Assembly (NCBI RefSeq): GCF_001039355.2
Contig: NW_019775854.1
Span: 67,873-131,872, forward strand
Direction: 5' to 3'
Length of the DNA stretch: 64,000 nt
From: Lingula anatina
Lineage: Eukaryota; Brachiopoda; Lingulata; Lingulida; Lingulidae
Part shown: positions 11,404-23,510 of the stretch, one piece after another
Position numbering within the stretch: position 1 is the first letter of the stretch
Layout of the letters: the number at the start of each line of letters is the position of its first letter
Position numbers and translations under genes: made by a program
The notes under the pieces: generated by a model
Told to the model about the DNA's origin: nothing
The model's database searches: none
What the model saw: the letters and a program-made list of their open reading frames with translations, nothing else

Positions 11404-12494
11404 TTATAGTCTTACTCCAAATAGGAGCATATGTTACTGTCACAAATGCAAAGCTTTAAATACATAGTTTTTACTTATTTTGGAAATTTTTAGTTTGTTT
11501 TTCATCGAATATCACAAAAGGAAAGAATTATGCATGTTGCCAGTAAAAGAACCATCTAATTGACTTTTTAAATGTGTGGTGCAAACATTAGGTCAGCAAA
11601 CTGCACATGAACATATTATACTGCATGTGTTAAAGTTGACAACGAAAAAAAACCTGTTACCTATTGGACAAAATAACCCTTTCGGCCATTTTCTGGGGGA
11701 AAAAACGATACGTTCGTTCTAGTAATGACACAAAGCGCAGTTTAAATATTTATAGAAAATCCATACGTTAGCTGTAACAGAATCAGCACAGCATATAATT
11801 GTATTAATAGGACCAATACCCTAGCTACTCAGACACTACTGTGGGGTCCACAATTGATTGATTATGAAGGCTGCCCCTCATGTAACTCATGCGCCAAGCA
11901 TTCCCCCTTCCCAAGAGCAACCCCCAGTACTCACTCAATGCCGTTTGATCCGCCATGCAGCCACTGCATCTCTATGGCCATTGTGTTCATGGGGATATCG
12001 TAGGCCAATGCCAGGTAGATCTGGAAATTTCCCAATGTTTTTAATATGGTGATTTTATTCGTTTCATCATTCAACACGCAGTTTACTACACTCCATGAAG
12101 ATAAGTAAAATATTAAAAGAAACCCTGCCACTCCGATGTAAACCTGGAATGCTATGAGCAGTGTCTTGAGAAGGTCCACTTTCTCGGATATATCGAAATC
12201 AATGTCAAAAGAACAATATGTCCTATCATCCGTTGTGTACCAAGTACCGTTCCCGTTAGTGTTCGAGTTCTTTGTTTTATAATTTGCATTGCCTGTCGAC
12301 ATATATCTATCTATTTCTTCTACTTCGTTCATAGTTTCAAGCATGAGTAGAATATTAAATATCAAATCAGTTATCTTCACAAGCAAGACCACAATAAACA
12401 CGGATGCTCTAAATCTTCCCAAACAAGTCTCTGTACAGCGCCCAATGAAACAGCAAGCAAGTGGAGTAACTGCAGCTACCACATCCTCCGACAT
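9522..12494 (-). CDS. Array gene 3: two-exon multipass membrane protein with repeat tail
   Basis: Exon 1 is complement(11935..12494) and exon 2 complement(9522..10950), giving 662 residues. The 984-bp intron starts GTGAGTA and ends TTTCAG, and the junction makes the conserved Asp before CWMCSKD. The start ATG (SEDVVAAVTP) matches the paralogues. The outer loop is short here (about 55 residues, sequon in NGTW and no decamer array), but the tail is the longest in the array. After the last hydrophobic segment (FILFWIAIICSLLIFVCC) come twelve MWSET-type nonapeptides, then degenerate ones (GSETVHESM, MLPYTVNAP). The tail has no N-x-S/T sequon, which fits a cytoplasmic location. The open frame is clean throughout and the gene looks functional. 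A TAA-rich microsatellite lies in the intron (11357-11402). Function unknown. Confidence 0.86.
9770..10135 (-). repeat. 27-bp minisatellite in tail of array gene 3, alternating unit types
   Basis: Twelve or thirteen units encode [VA]-N-[RG]-P-[ML]-W-S-E-T. The R and G types alternate for much of the run, which points to a 54-bp higher-order unit. Codon wobble differences (GGTCCGTT versus GGTCTGTT, TTAGCAG versus TTAACAG) mark the types. Reading frames on other frames across this stretch are by-products of a repeat without stops. Confidence 0.9.
11357..11402. repeat. (AAT)n microsatellite in intron of array gene 3
   Basis: About fifteen uninterrupted AAT/TAA units. Confidence 0.9.
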
Positions 12495-12569
12495 AATTAG
12501 CTGTTAATAAAAAAAAAAAAGGAAATTACAGCTCAGAATTGTGCCAGTTCTTGCAAATCTTATGTAATG

Positions 12570-12785
12570 AACAGTGACTGAAAGCGCCCCCAGCACCGTT
12601 ACTGCTTTTTAAAATGAAGTAACAAAAACATTGCGACTTTTCTTCTTTACAAACGACAGCGCGCAGCCTACAAACAAAATGTATTTGTTCTGTCTAGGTT
12701 GAATATTTTTCACTGAAAAGCTACGTATACAAAGCCATGATGCCCTTTAACACTAGTGAGGTTATTGAATAAAGAGCATAAACTT
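12570..12785 (-). promoter_or_regulatory. Shared promoter-proximal block, array gene 3
   Basis: This block recurs upstream of exon 1 of genes 4, 5, 6, 7 and, weaker, 8. On the minus strand it runs, in order: a CCTCACTAGTGTTAAAGGGC stretch, AGCTTTTCAGTGAAAAATAT, GCTGCGCGCTGTCGTTTGTA, AAGAAGAAAAG, TGTTTTTGTTACTTCAT, an A/T-rich TATA-like word (ATTTTAAAAAG, about 12,604-12,616), GCAGTAACGGTG and CAGTCACTGTTCATTAC. The TATA-like word lies about 110-120 bp before the ATG. Conservation across paralogues is seen; the promoter role is inferred. Confidence 0.5.
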
Positions 12786-15203
12786 TTGAACAAAAATTTA
12801 TTCATGGTGCATATACATTGACACAAAAAAGTATACAAAATTGCTGAGGCCGACAAAACCTTTCATCTTTAATTTCGTATTTTGATTCACCCAGCAACAT
12901 CAGAGTAGCCTAATTTTAATACCAGTCTAAATCTGTTCATCGTAGTAAATCCCTGTTGAACAGAAAGGTTGCCATGTTTGGAGGATTAATTTTAACCATC
13001 ATGACTGTAAGGAGTTAAAGACAATGCACATTATTCTTCTGTAAACAAATTAAAGAGAATTTTAGTTCGGCCAACGGGTTAGCAAGGTGTACATCGCTTA
13101 AGTCGATTGAAGCTCAGAGAAGTACACTGATACATTTCCAAGTAATTTGAGCACCTGCACCTTTATATGCGGATGGTCCAGCAGAAACCATTCAGTATCG
13201 CGTGGTTGATGAATAAAGCACATACTATTGAGTAGCTCTGTATATGAGAATTAAGATCCAACAACGCGCTGACGCAGTTGTACAAAAAATAAATAAATAA
13301 ATAAATAAATAAATACATGATGTGCGCACCATTAAGGTCTCCATTTGTTGCCATAACCTACTGCCTTGACTTAAATTTATTGCATACCAATAGATGTCTC
13401 TTACATCGGGTTAACATCGACATTAGTTAAACGGGCAAACAAAGCAGTTTAAGTTGGAAATTATTTACAATAACAGAACTTTCACAGCATCAAACACTCC
13501 AAATAAACAATATCTATTTTAAATTTTAAGTCTTACACGCTTCCAGTACGTAGAAATAAAGGACTAAACATTGCATGTACATCCCACTATTGTAACGAAC
13601 ATTGCATGTCACGTGACTAAGATGCTAGCATATTAATGAACGGGCCGAGTGAAGGCCGAGTGAGCAAGCGTACCACCTGACTGCCTTAATTTAACAAGTC
13701 AATGCAACCATGGACAAAATTACGAGTGTCCAAGATGCAACGGACGATGCGAAGAAAAAACTTATAAGCACATAACAGGGACAAAAAGAAGAATGCAGTA
13801 CGACACAAAACTTGCACGAGTAAAAGTAATATTATTATAGAGAGGCCAATGACATGTCAACAGCGGTAAATAAGATGTTAAACGTTGCACTGAGACAACG
13901 TCCAATGATATACCATGGCCACACTGGTTTGGAAGTACTGATAGTATTTGTGGTACATGTAAAAGGTACGTGCGCAGTGAATGAACCGTTTTCGAAGACA
14001 GCAGAGTGTAAAACTGAACGCGAAAAACGGACGAAAAAAGAAGTTGAAATCGTGTTTTGACGAAAAATATACACATCTAAGGATGATGATTATTTAAGTT
14101 GACCAATTTTAGACACCATTCTTATATCATCTGAACAACTATAATAGCACTCTTCAATTCATCGGTTTGTATGCCCCTTCAATCGTCCGCCAAAAGGCGC
14201 CTTTAGAAAATTAACTCGTTTGACTTCGTGTCTAGGGGTGACATGTATCTTAGGAAGAGGAAGGGGTGCTGAGGGGGTATAGACGAACCAGTTTGACTGG
14301 ATATCACTTTTGAATCCATACATCAGACATTGCATACTTTTAAAAGCCCTCCTCTTCTTACATTGTATTTGACTAATATTTCACATTTTGTCTCATACTT
14401 CTCCTAAAATGACTTTTTGTTACAAAATTTGCATTTGCGATTTCTTTATGCATTATTAAACCAGCTCAATATTGTTTTATCAATATCATTTTTTATTTTC
14501 AATAACTGCGTATTTGGAGATTTTCTTCTCTTTGGATTTTTTTCCGGTGAACAATAATAATTTTGGTAAAATATCGAAAATTTATAGGGGGAAGTAAAAG
14601 TCATGTCAACGGAATCATGACTTGAATAGGAATACAATAGCCTTCCAAAGGTAAAGCTATGCCCTAAAGAATACAATCACACACATAGATTAACGTGAAG
14701 CTGCCACAAACTCGGATGGCGTTATCTATTCTTCGAGGAAATAATTCAACCAGTTTGTTGAGATTGTGCCATAAATTGCCCTACTTCGTTTAACATTCCG
14801 TTCCAACTTCAGAGGGGCAAATTAGCTTGTGGTTTGGGTCCTATTCATCAATTGTTGCGTCACAGACCACGTGACTTACAGGTAGATCTATTGTTTTCCC
14901 TTGCGGACAGGCAATCGATTTTAATGTTTCTCGAGATCAAGCGCACAGATCAGCTGTTTATTATTAGCATTATGATCACTCTTTTGACAAATCATGAAAA
15001 CTTTTAGTACTAAAGTAAACCGTCTCGTGTTTTCTTTAAGCTTGGTAAATTTCATTAAGCTATTTCAAATATGAAGCTGGTCTGTACACGATTGTGATGG
15101 AACGAGTAAGAAAAAAACACCATTTTCATCTTTTTGTCAGCCGCTAAAATATTAAACGGCAAAATAGGGGCGACACTCTTATAGTTCTAAGTCCAAAATG
15201 ATA

Positions 15204-15205
<2 letters not shown>

Positions 15206-15247
<42 letters not shown>
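15206..15247. repeat. (TA)n microsatellite
   Basis: Twenty-one TA units in intergenic DNA. Confidence 0.9.
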
Positions 15248-15250
<3 letters not shown>

Positions 15251-16326
15251 ACAAGCCAGATCCCAGTCTAGTCCAGTTAGTAATTGGTCTAGAATACTCC
15301 CCAGTGTGACCCAGGTTTTAGGCTTAGATAGCATTTGATCTGTGTGCCGTTCGAATTTCTTTACGTTTTTTTTCTTTGTGTCTGTCTTGCTATCTTTTTA
15401 TCTTTCTTTCGTTTTTTCTCCTACTTTCTTTCCATTTTTATATCTTTATTTATCTATATCATTGACATTGAATTGTGGCATCAAACTGATGCATTAGCCC
15501 TGTACGATAACTTTGTAACCAGCGGTGTGCAATTACTCATGAGTAACCCAAAGGCCAGGTCGAGAAAATTCTTTTTTAGGATTTTAAAACATTTATTCAA
15601 ACAGATCCCATTCATGGTTTGTGCTGCTTCCATGTTCAAATTAAACATTACATTTTATGCTACCTCACAGTCAGCGTAAACCCTCTGAATAATACCTGTC
15701 CGGGATTGTGAAATGCAGTCTACGATTAATATAAGGGCTTAGGAGGCGCGATCTTAAAAATTGTCACAATTTTCAATTTAAAATATAATCGGCATTAGAA
15801 ACTAACAAAGAACATAACTTTCAAAACACGTCAACTTTTATTTCCCACATTTTCTCTAAATTGACTATACATGCAATTAGCAATATGAGAGATTCAGACT
15901 TGAGATTAAATATGGAATATGACAGCTTCAAAAGTATGCCCAGGTAAAACTGATCCTTAAAAAACTCAAATCTCATATAAGATATTTGAATGGATAAGTA
16001 TGTAGTCATAGGCAGCGACTAATTTGAGTAGTGCTCATTGGGCTGTTCACAGCTTGGCTTTGACGAAACATGGTTCTGTCCAAAAAATGTCCGTATTTCA
16101 GCAACGGCTGAATAGAAACATTTGAAATTTTGCATGCAAGTGGCCGGTTTTATCTTGCGTAAGCTGAGTTTACAACATTGTTATTGGGTACCATCTCGTG
16201 ACACTAAAGACTATTGAACAAAGGGACAGTTCGCTACGGGAGACAGATTGTTAACATAAGTACTCAAAAGGGGCGTTTCAACCCATTAGACTGGAGGATT
16301 AGGCCAGTCACCATATTCCGCTTATA

Positions 16327-16544
16327 CCCCCTTTACACTGGACGGCGTTCTTTCTGCGTCCTTTCTGCGACCATGAAATTTGGCATCGCTGTGGTCTTAA
16401 TAAGCAGGCACGAGCATTGATTTTGTATCAGAATGAATGCTCAATGATCGGCCAGTTGTCGGCACGTAAAGTATTATAATTTTTTAACTCTCAAATGGGG
16501 TCGTACTGCTGGACGCAGAAAGGACGCCGTCCAGTGTAAAGGGG
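16327..16544. mobile_element. 218-bp MITE with long terminal inverted repeats
   Basis: The left end CCCCTTTACACTGGACGGCG is the inverse of the right end CGCCGTCCAGTGTAAAGGGG, and the match goes on inward through a TTTCTGCGTCC stretch. No coding capacity. Only one full copy seen in this window. Confidence 0.8.
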
Positions 16545-17029
16545 CCCTTACAATCGTTTTACTACCCTGTAATTATCACACTCGTCTATTGTATTTTAGC
16601 GCTAAATTCAAAGTGTAATCTTAATCCTCAAATGGTACACGGACAATATATACACATGATTATTACCAAGAAGGTAAAGATCTTAATTATGCTTATCTAG
16701 GGTTTTCTGGCAAAAATGTGATGGTTTACAGGTCAGGAAATCAAATTCATTAGTCTATGCAACACAAAAAAATGCTCTCAAATACATGTATATGTATGTA
16801 CATTTTCTAATGCATGTCAATACAGTATTTACCAAGACATAAACACGGTTATGTAACTAAAACTAAATATAATGATATCCAGGGCAGTGCGGTCGTACAT
16901 TTTGCACTAAAAGGTATCAGAACGTCATTTCTCTCTCCATCTCTCATAACTGATTCGTATGCAGGCCTACCTATGAATGTTCAAATTTACTTCCAATTCT
17001 GTACGTTTTCCAATCAAGAAAACACCATT

Positions 17030-18417
17030 TTAGCAGCTCTCTTGGTTTTGAGACTCTAAGAGTGGACCCACTTTATTAAAAGCTGTTTCATAGTTAACAA
17101 GTAGATCCACATATGACATGCATGTCTCTGAATCGCTACACGAGCCGGCAAGTACTACCAATAACAACATGATACAAGTAAGTACAAAAGCACCTCCAAC
17201 TACCATGATCATAATGTAACTGTCTTTGGGGTGATTAAGGGGAAACAATATTTTAAATAACTCCACACCCATTAAAATAAAACTTAAAACGAAAAAAAAG
17301 TATGCTAATGCTTTTGTGTAAGAAGGAGAGGAGGAATCCTTGCAGCACCAACACCAACAGCAGGACCCACAGCATGTCAGAAAGAAATCCCCAGTGACGC
17401 AACTAAAAGCCACTGCCAACACAACAGCAACTGTATACTGAAACTGCCAGGGGAAGTCCCCCTGCGGCAACAGGTGGAAATACAAAAGAAGTATATTTGT
17501 CATTTGAACATGAATCCCTGCGAAAATTCCAGCAAATAAATACCATAAAACGCAGCATTTGCCAGGTGTATCGCCTTTATCATTTACGCAACATAATAAG
17601 TAACATGAAGATGTGCTAAAAAAGTATGGCTTTGCTAAAGTCATCATTTCAAAAAGCGTAGACAGCGACGATATTCCGAGACTTAACCACAAATCTGCTG
17701 CCGTTCTTTCTTGTTGGTTGTCTGAAAGGAGCTTCAAGGGACTAACAAGGCGTAGAGGCTCTAAGTCCGAGCAAGTTGGATCCTTGGAACACAACCAACA
17801 GCTGAAATAGAAAATTGCTAGACGTGAATTGAAATAATGAAATTGACACGCTAATCACTTAATATGTTTTCCATAACTCTTGTGGCAAAATGGGAAACAA
17901 AAAAGCCATTAATCTATGTTTAAGCGTTTTTTTAATTCCTCCATAGCTTGGAGCCCCGACTTCTGATTCTCGTCAGGAGTTGATTTTAATCAATTAAAAT
18001 TATAGCATTTTTGTCGACATTGCATTCATCTACTGGTTCAGCCTATTATTATAATTTTGTCTTAAAAATCCAGAGCTTAAAATTGCTGGCTTTTGTCCAT
18101 ATTATTTCTCAGTCGGTCATCACTGCTTCATTACAGTTTACCTTCTGAGGGCAGTCGTGTTGTTTACCATTTACGTCATTTTAATAGATGAGCTTCTATT
18201 TGAGTCTTGCGGGCGTAATGACATTTTACTATTTCCCTACTTTTCCCTGGCTTTCTTTTGTGGGGTCTTCCTTGCCTAGTGCGCTTGGGCTCATACATAT
18301 GTACATGTAGCCAAAATTATGGCTTCTTTGCAACCCCTTGTACGAAATTTGTACAAAATTTGTGCGTAAATAATAACTTTTGGTGACTCGTAAATTTAAG
18401 GATGATGAGTCTTATTG

Positions 18418-18475
<58 letters not shown>

Positions 18476-20123
18476 ATTATTATCTCTAATGCCATGAGAT
18501 TTAATACAGACCATATGTGTTACATTGTTAAAATAATTAGACAAGTTGGATTATACATGTATAATGAAAGTGGCCTTGTTTGGCCAAATCTGGAACAACT
18601 GTCATTCTTTGTTGCCTTCTTTTTTGTTGTGATTCGGACAAAGAAAATACGTGGTACACTAGGATGGAGGAAACACATATTCCTTAATCCCAGATACGCT
18701 TAATAGGAAGTAATTTATGTACATTAGGTGTGTTTTAAATCTTACACTTAAAGCGCAGCTCATTTCATAAATGTACAGGTGATAAGTAACATATACACAT
18801 ATGGGAACCAAGCATATCAACTGTCTGAGTGACATAAGCATAGGTATATGTTTTCTTGTTGAGGGTTTGTTCAAAACCATATTCACCAAGGAGCTGACTT
18901 AAACGAATTGCAATCAACATTAACGCTGGTTACAAGTAGCAACTGTTAGATAAAATGCTAGCATGTGATGCTAAATATTCCAATGGTTATGAATAAAAAG
19001 ACAATAAAAATGCGTACAGGCATCGCTTTTCAAATGTAATCTAGGCTTGAGGGTTTTCTAACATTTGCTATGTGTACATTGCACTTGAAGTAGAACAACC
19101 CAAGTAAAAAAAGCCTTTTTCGGTGGCGTGGTACTTGTAAGTACTTAAAATAGGGACAATATTATTGTGGTTGCCATAGACCTCATTCAGAACAGTGGAC
19201 TAACAATTAAGTCCGAAGGTCAAATATGGCCGACCCACTTGAATACTTCCCCACGGGGAATCTATTCAGCGTCTATTAGCGGATTAGACGGCAAGCTTTG
19301 TAGTGGGTCGACATGTTTGGACTCAGACTAGTTAGTCCACTGTTCTGAATGTGGCCATCATAGTGGATCATATCTGTGATGTCTGTATTGTATTTTCTCT
19401 GACAAACCTGCCACCTAGACCTAAACCCCCTTCCACTCTTCAGTGTACCCCCAGTGCAACCCCCCCTAGTACTCACTAAACCCCCTTCCTCTCTTCAGTG
19501 TACCCCAGTACTCACTCAATGCCGCTTGAACCTCCTTTCACCCACTGCAGTTCTATGGCTATTGTATTCATGGGGATATCGTAGGCCAATGCTAGGTAGA
19601 TCTGGAATTTGCCCAATGCTTTCCACATATTACCTATACCTTTATTTTTCTTAAATTTGCAGGCTATTAACAACCACATCGTCATGTAGACCAATAGTAT
19701 AAACCCTGCGATGCCGATATAAATCTTATATGTTGTGAGCAGGGTGTCGAGAAGATCTACTTTCTCGGATATATCGTAATCAATGTCAAATATACAATAT
19801 GTCCGATTATTTGTCGTATTCCAAGTAGTGTTCCAAGTAGTGTTCTGGCCTGTATTCCAGATATCAGTTTCAAAACTTGTATTCCAGTTTGCTTGCCAGT
19901 CATCAGTGTCAGAACTGTTACTGTCTGTTGACATATATGCATTTACAGTATTTAATTCGTCCATAGTTTCAATCAAGATCAGAATATTGAACACCAAATC
20001 GGCTATCTTCACCCCCACGACCACAATAAACACGATAGTCCGACAGGAATCCAAGCAACACTCGGAGACGCATCCTATGCAACAACAAGCAACTGGAGCA
20101 ATTGCTAACAGGTCATCGGACAT
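17030..20123 (-). CDS. Array gene 4: two-exon multipass membrane protein, short tail
   Basis: Exon 1 is complement(19516..20123) and exon 2 complement(17030..17801), giving 459 residues. The intron (17802-19515) begins GTGAGTA and ends TTTCAG and again splits the Asp codon before CWLCSKD. Start ATG gives SDDLLAIAPVACC, the same Cys-rich N-terminus as the paralogues. The outer loop has a few short TTWNTTWNTT units and the NRTYC sequon. Exon 2 keeps HVQMTNILLLYFHLLPQGD and the Cys-rich SCCWCWCC stretch. The tail is very short and has no nonapeptide repeat, so the protein is near the core size of the family. It is clean and probably functional. The intron is the longest in the array and holds a TA microsatellite and an inverted-repeat element. 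Function unknown. Confidence 0.85.
18421..18482. repeat. (TA)n(TTA)n microsatellite in intron of array gene 4
   Basis: Twenty-five TA units (18421-18470), followed by TTA units. Confidence 0.9.
19183..19351. mobile_element. 169-bp inverted-repeat element in intron of array gene 4
   Basis: The ends are perfect inverse copies over 21 bases, starting CATTCAGAACAGTGGACTAA. A related element with the same outer CATTCAGAACA lies at 57854-58076, so this is a dispersed MITE family. No coding capacity. Confidence 0.8.
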
Positions 20124-20228
20124 ACTGTAGTTACATATACCCCTGTAGCTTAATTCAGTGGCTCATCAAAAACGAAACTACGGCTCAAACTTGTGCAAAT
20201 CTATACTGCCTTGATCCTCAAGTAATAT

Positions 20229-20440
20229 AAAATGACTGAAAGCGCCTCCCACACCGTTACTGCTATTTTAATATGAAGGTAACAAAGGCATTACGGCTTT
20301 TCTTCTTTACAAACGACAGCGCGCAGCCTACACAAAAAAGGCATGTTTGTTTGCCGTCACCGAGGTTGAATGTTTCACTGAAAAGCTGCGTAGACAAATC
20401 TGTGATGCCCTTTGACACTACTGAGGTTATTGAAAGAAAA
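20229..20440 (-). promoter_or_regulatory. Shared promoter-proximal block, array gene 4
   Basis: Same ordered words as upstream of gene 3, including GACAGCGCGCAGCC, CTTTTCTTCTTTAC, TATTTTAATATGAAGGTAAC and GATGCCCTTTGACACTA as read on the plus strand. The TATA-like TATTAAAATA (minus) is about 150 bp before the ATG. Confidence 0.5.
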
Positions 20441-20747
20441 TAGCCTATTGAACAAAAAGATCATTCATGGCACGTATAGGTTGACATAAAACAGCACACA
20501 AAATCTATAAGGCAGTCTGTATAAAGCATTTCTTTCATCTTAGTTTTGTTTTCTGATTTCCTTAGCACCGCCAGTTAATCCTAATCTTAATATCACCATA
20601 GACCTGATCATCGTTGTTAATCCCTGTTGAAAATAAAGGTTACCATATGCATACATAAGGCCATCATGTTGATTTAGATATCCTAAACCCATCATCAATA
20701 CAAAAGAAAATTAAAGTCGGTTAATTTAAACATGAAACTAAGACTGT

Positions 20748-21021
20748 GTTCCTATAACCCTTATCGCGCTAGCAAGATCGATCTATCTCAGCGGGGATTC
20801 TCGCTAAAGCGGATTAAATGTAATCTGTTTAATTTTCAGGCACGCCCACGCAAAGCAACATGAACGACATCATGAAACACAAAGTTTTCCCGACTTACCC
20901 AAGTACTTTAAGTTTCAAGTGGTGTGCCAGACGTTTAAGGCGTTTAAACAGAATGCAATTTAGCGAGAAACCCCGAGTAATAAGATCGTTCCAGCTAGCG
21001 CGATAGAGTTATTACGGGAAC
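20748..21021. mobile_element. MITE of the GATCGATC-rich inverted-repeat family
   Basis: Left TATCGCGCTAGC followed by GATCGATCT and TCTCGCTAAA is mirrored at the right by TTTAGCGAGAA, GATCG and GCTAGCGCGATA. Outer ends GTTCC / GGGAAC. A partial copy follows at about 21,045-21,115. Related elements lie near 28.0-28.5, 33.5, 40.5-40.7 and 41.8-42.0 kb. Confidence 0.7.
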
Positions 21022-23410
21022 GCCCCCTTAGGCTGTCTTCAGAATAGAAGTTATAGTACTAGCAGGATCGATCTATCTCAGCGGGGATGCTGGCTAAGGC
21101 GCAGTCAATGTATAATCAGTTTTATTGTCTAGCCCACCCTCTCTTAACTTTAAAGTATTCGGGTAAAGCCGAAAAACTGCATGTAGTCCATGGTCTTGCT
21201 AAGAATTAAAAAGTTTAAAATACAGAGCAATGTTTAGAAACACAAAATCGTTTGTTATAATAAATCCATTCCCTTTCACTTGAAAGCACCCTACTGTAAT
21301 CCAACGCATAGGGATATTTTAAAAAACCTTTAAAGATGATAATCCATTGTTGTTGCCCAGTATCGTGGACGTGCAGATATCCAAGAATATTTATAGGTCA
21401 TGCAGATGACGGTACGGAGTTAATATTAATGCATAATTTTCTTTTATAACAAATTAAAGTTGAGTTCGGCCAAAGGGAGAGCAAGGATTTTTCAAATAAT
21501 TTGAGCGCTTAGACCTAAATATGAGGATGGGCCAGCAGACACCATTCAGTACAGCGTGGTTGATGAATAAAGTACATACTCTTCATTAACTATTTTAATG
21601 AAAATTAAGATCCAACAACGCGCTGACGCCGTTATACAAAGGAGTTTGGGACCTATATTAGCATATCTCTTACTTAAAAACATATTAGAAATAGTTCAGA
21701 TATTGGGTTTGCTAGGATGTAACATAGCTTACATATACTGGCAATTTTTCATTCAGAAAGTCTTAAAAACAGCTTATACACTACTGAATACCTGGACAAA
21801 AAAGCCACACTGGGTTTTATAAGACTCTATATACAACCAACACAACAACCCCAGCTTATTTACTCCAATGAAAATGGTGTTTTTGTACCAATGTGTTCAC
21901 TATACATATTGTGAACTATCAAAAACTAAACTACTGTTAGGTTTTACCTTTTTCGCCAACCAAGACAGATGTTCAGAATATTCATTTTTTGCTTATACTT
22001 CCAAAGCCTGACACCCAATGTATGAAAATTTCCTTGAGTAGAATATAGAGATGTTACAGTAAAAAATAATATTAAAAATAAACTTTATTTAAAGATGATA
22101 AGTGGGTAAAACATGTTAAGTGCACACACTAATCTTACACATGGACCTCATCTTTAAGATGTTGGTGATTATGCAATTGCGTTGGAAACAATAGGAGGTG
22201 TGCTAGCCTGTTAATTTGATTGGTCTCATCGAGAGTCCCCGTGGAGTTAGTGCTCACAAGCTAATTCGACATAACTAATTCTGAGCGGCATCATAGAGGT
22301 ATGGGGAATACAAGGGGACTGCGGTATAGCCTCTAGTGCCACATGTTGGTTTTTCCATAGATATTCACAGATAATTTCTCTGGCTAAATATGGTCAATCT
22401 TCTAACTGTGTCCTGTGCTGAAGTCGCTGGTAATCGTTTGCATAACTGCTCAGGAATTGTCACTTAATTATGTACTGTTAAGCCCCCCTGACAACAAACA
22501 AGGCAGTTTATTGATCTGAATTTAATCACTTGCTCTTTTGTGACAGATATAAATAGGCCCTTTTGAATAGCTTGTTACTTCAGATTAAAGCTAACTTAGG
22601 AATCACCTGTAGTAACTACCTAAAGAGCGGGTACTAATGCCATCTGTGCGCATTCAGATTTAATTGCTTCCATCTGGCCAAAAATCACAGGGTAGCGATA
22701 GAGAAGGGTACCCATATTTTCTGCGGGCCTGGTAGAGGGTAGGACTACAGTCGGACTGGAACAAAATGTTCGGAAGACAAAGCGGCAAAGTCTGTTTTGG
22801 GTTAAATATGACCTCATCTGATACATCTCAAAGTATAATGGAGTGGTAATTTTTGAGGATGAGACAGCAAATTAAGCAATTGATGAAATGAAACGGATCT
22901 ATCTTCGATTATTGAGTAAATAAGCCTATTGGATGGGGAAAGGTGATCTTAAAACCTATCGTATCTTGGATTTCTCAGATAATCGAACGTTTCCTTGCTA
23001 AATTCTTACTCTCGCATATTTTTATGGCCCATGCGACGAAAATACTCGGGAAGTTTTTTTAGTTGTATCATAAAGAAATACCAATCTTGTGTCATTCAGA
23101 ATAAACTCTGAAATACAAGGAGAAAGGTATGGTAAATCTCGTGATAAAATAGGCAAATGTATTTTAAAAGACGATCAGGAATGATCATGTTGATATTTAA
23201 AAGGGTGGTTTAATATTCCTAGATTTTCGAGTCGACATCTTGCCGGTCTCGTATATATATCGTAATAGGTAAAAGCAAATCAAATGAAAGAAGAATTTTG
23301 AAATAATAAACTTTAAGGATATTGTCACCCTTCGCCCAAAACTCCTTATTTACTGCCATACACACATTCTTTCGGGTAATAAATATATTTTCAGTGTTCA
23401 GTGACTAAAT

Positions 23411-23464
23411 AAGTTAACAATTACACTANTTGTGTTGTACATGTCTTGTATTAATTTTTCGTGA

Positions 23465-23498
<34 letters not shown>

Positions 23499-23510
23499 AA
23501 CAATTACACA
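23411..23510. mobile_element. Short poly(A)-tailed retro-insertion with 16-bp target duplication
   Basis: AAGTTAACAATTACAC stands on both sides (23411-23426 and 23495-23510). Between them is about 68 bp ending in a long A-tract. The matching place in the gene 7 unit (about 36,660) has one copy of the site and no insert. This is the mark of target-primed reverse transcription by LINE machinery. The insert is too short to assign. It contains a single undetermined base at 23429. Confidence 0.7.

Larger units (their letters stand above)
12790..17029. other. Intergenic region between array genes 3 and 4
   Basis: No supported gene. It contains distal 5' flank blocks that recur in other units: 13,150-13,440 is like 21,480-21,650, 33,560-33,770 and 41,160-41,480; 14,170-15,180 is like 33,780-34,790 and 41,480-42,330. 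It also holds an AAAT microsatellite (about 13,287-13,314), a TA microsatellite and a 218-bp MITE. The stretch 13,440-14,170 is not found in the other units and is likely an insertion. It has a very short frame with a good Kozak context (ATG at about 13,711, 21 codons) that I cannot support as a gene. Confidence 0.55.

Noticed and set aside
13854-14060. 68-residue plus frame and a 21-codon frame with good Kozak context near 13,711
   Set aside because: No family likeness, no splice context and no copy in other units. Kept only as a note on a unique insertion.
15335-15679. 114-residue plus frame with a hydrophobic start
   Set aside because: The start is a low-complexity T-rich tract (FF/SF runs) and there is no conserved motif.
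21598-21822. 74-residue plus frame
   Set aside because: It lies in the array's repeated flank; the copies at 13,240 and near 34,870-35,090 do not keep the frame.
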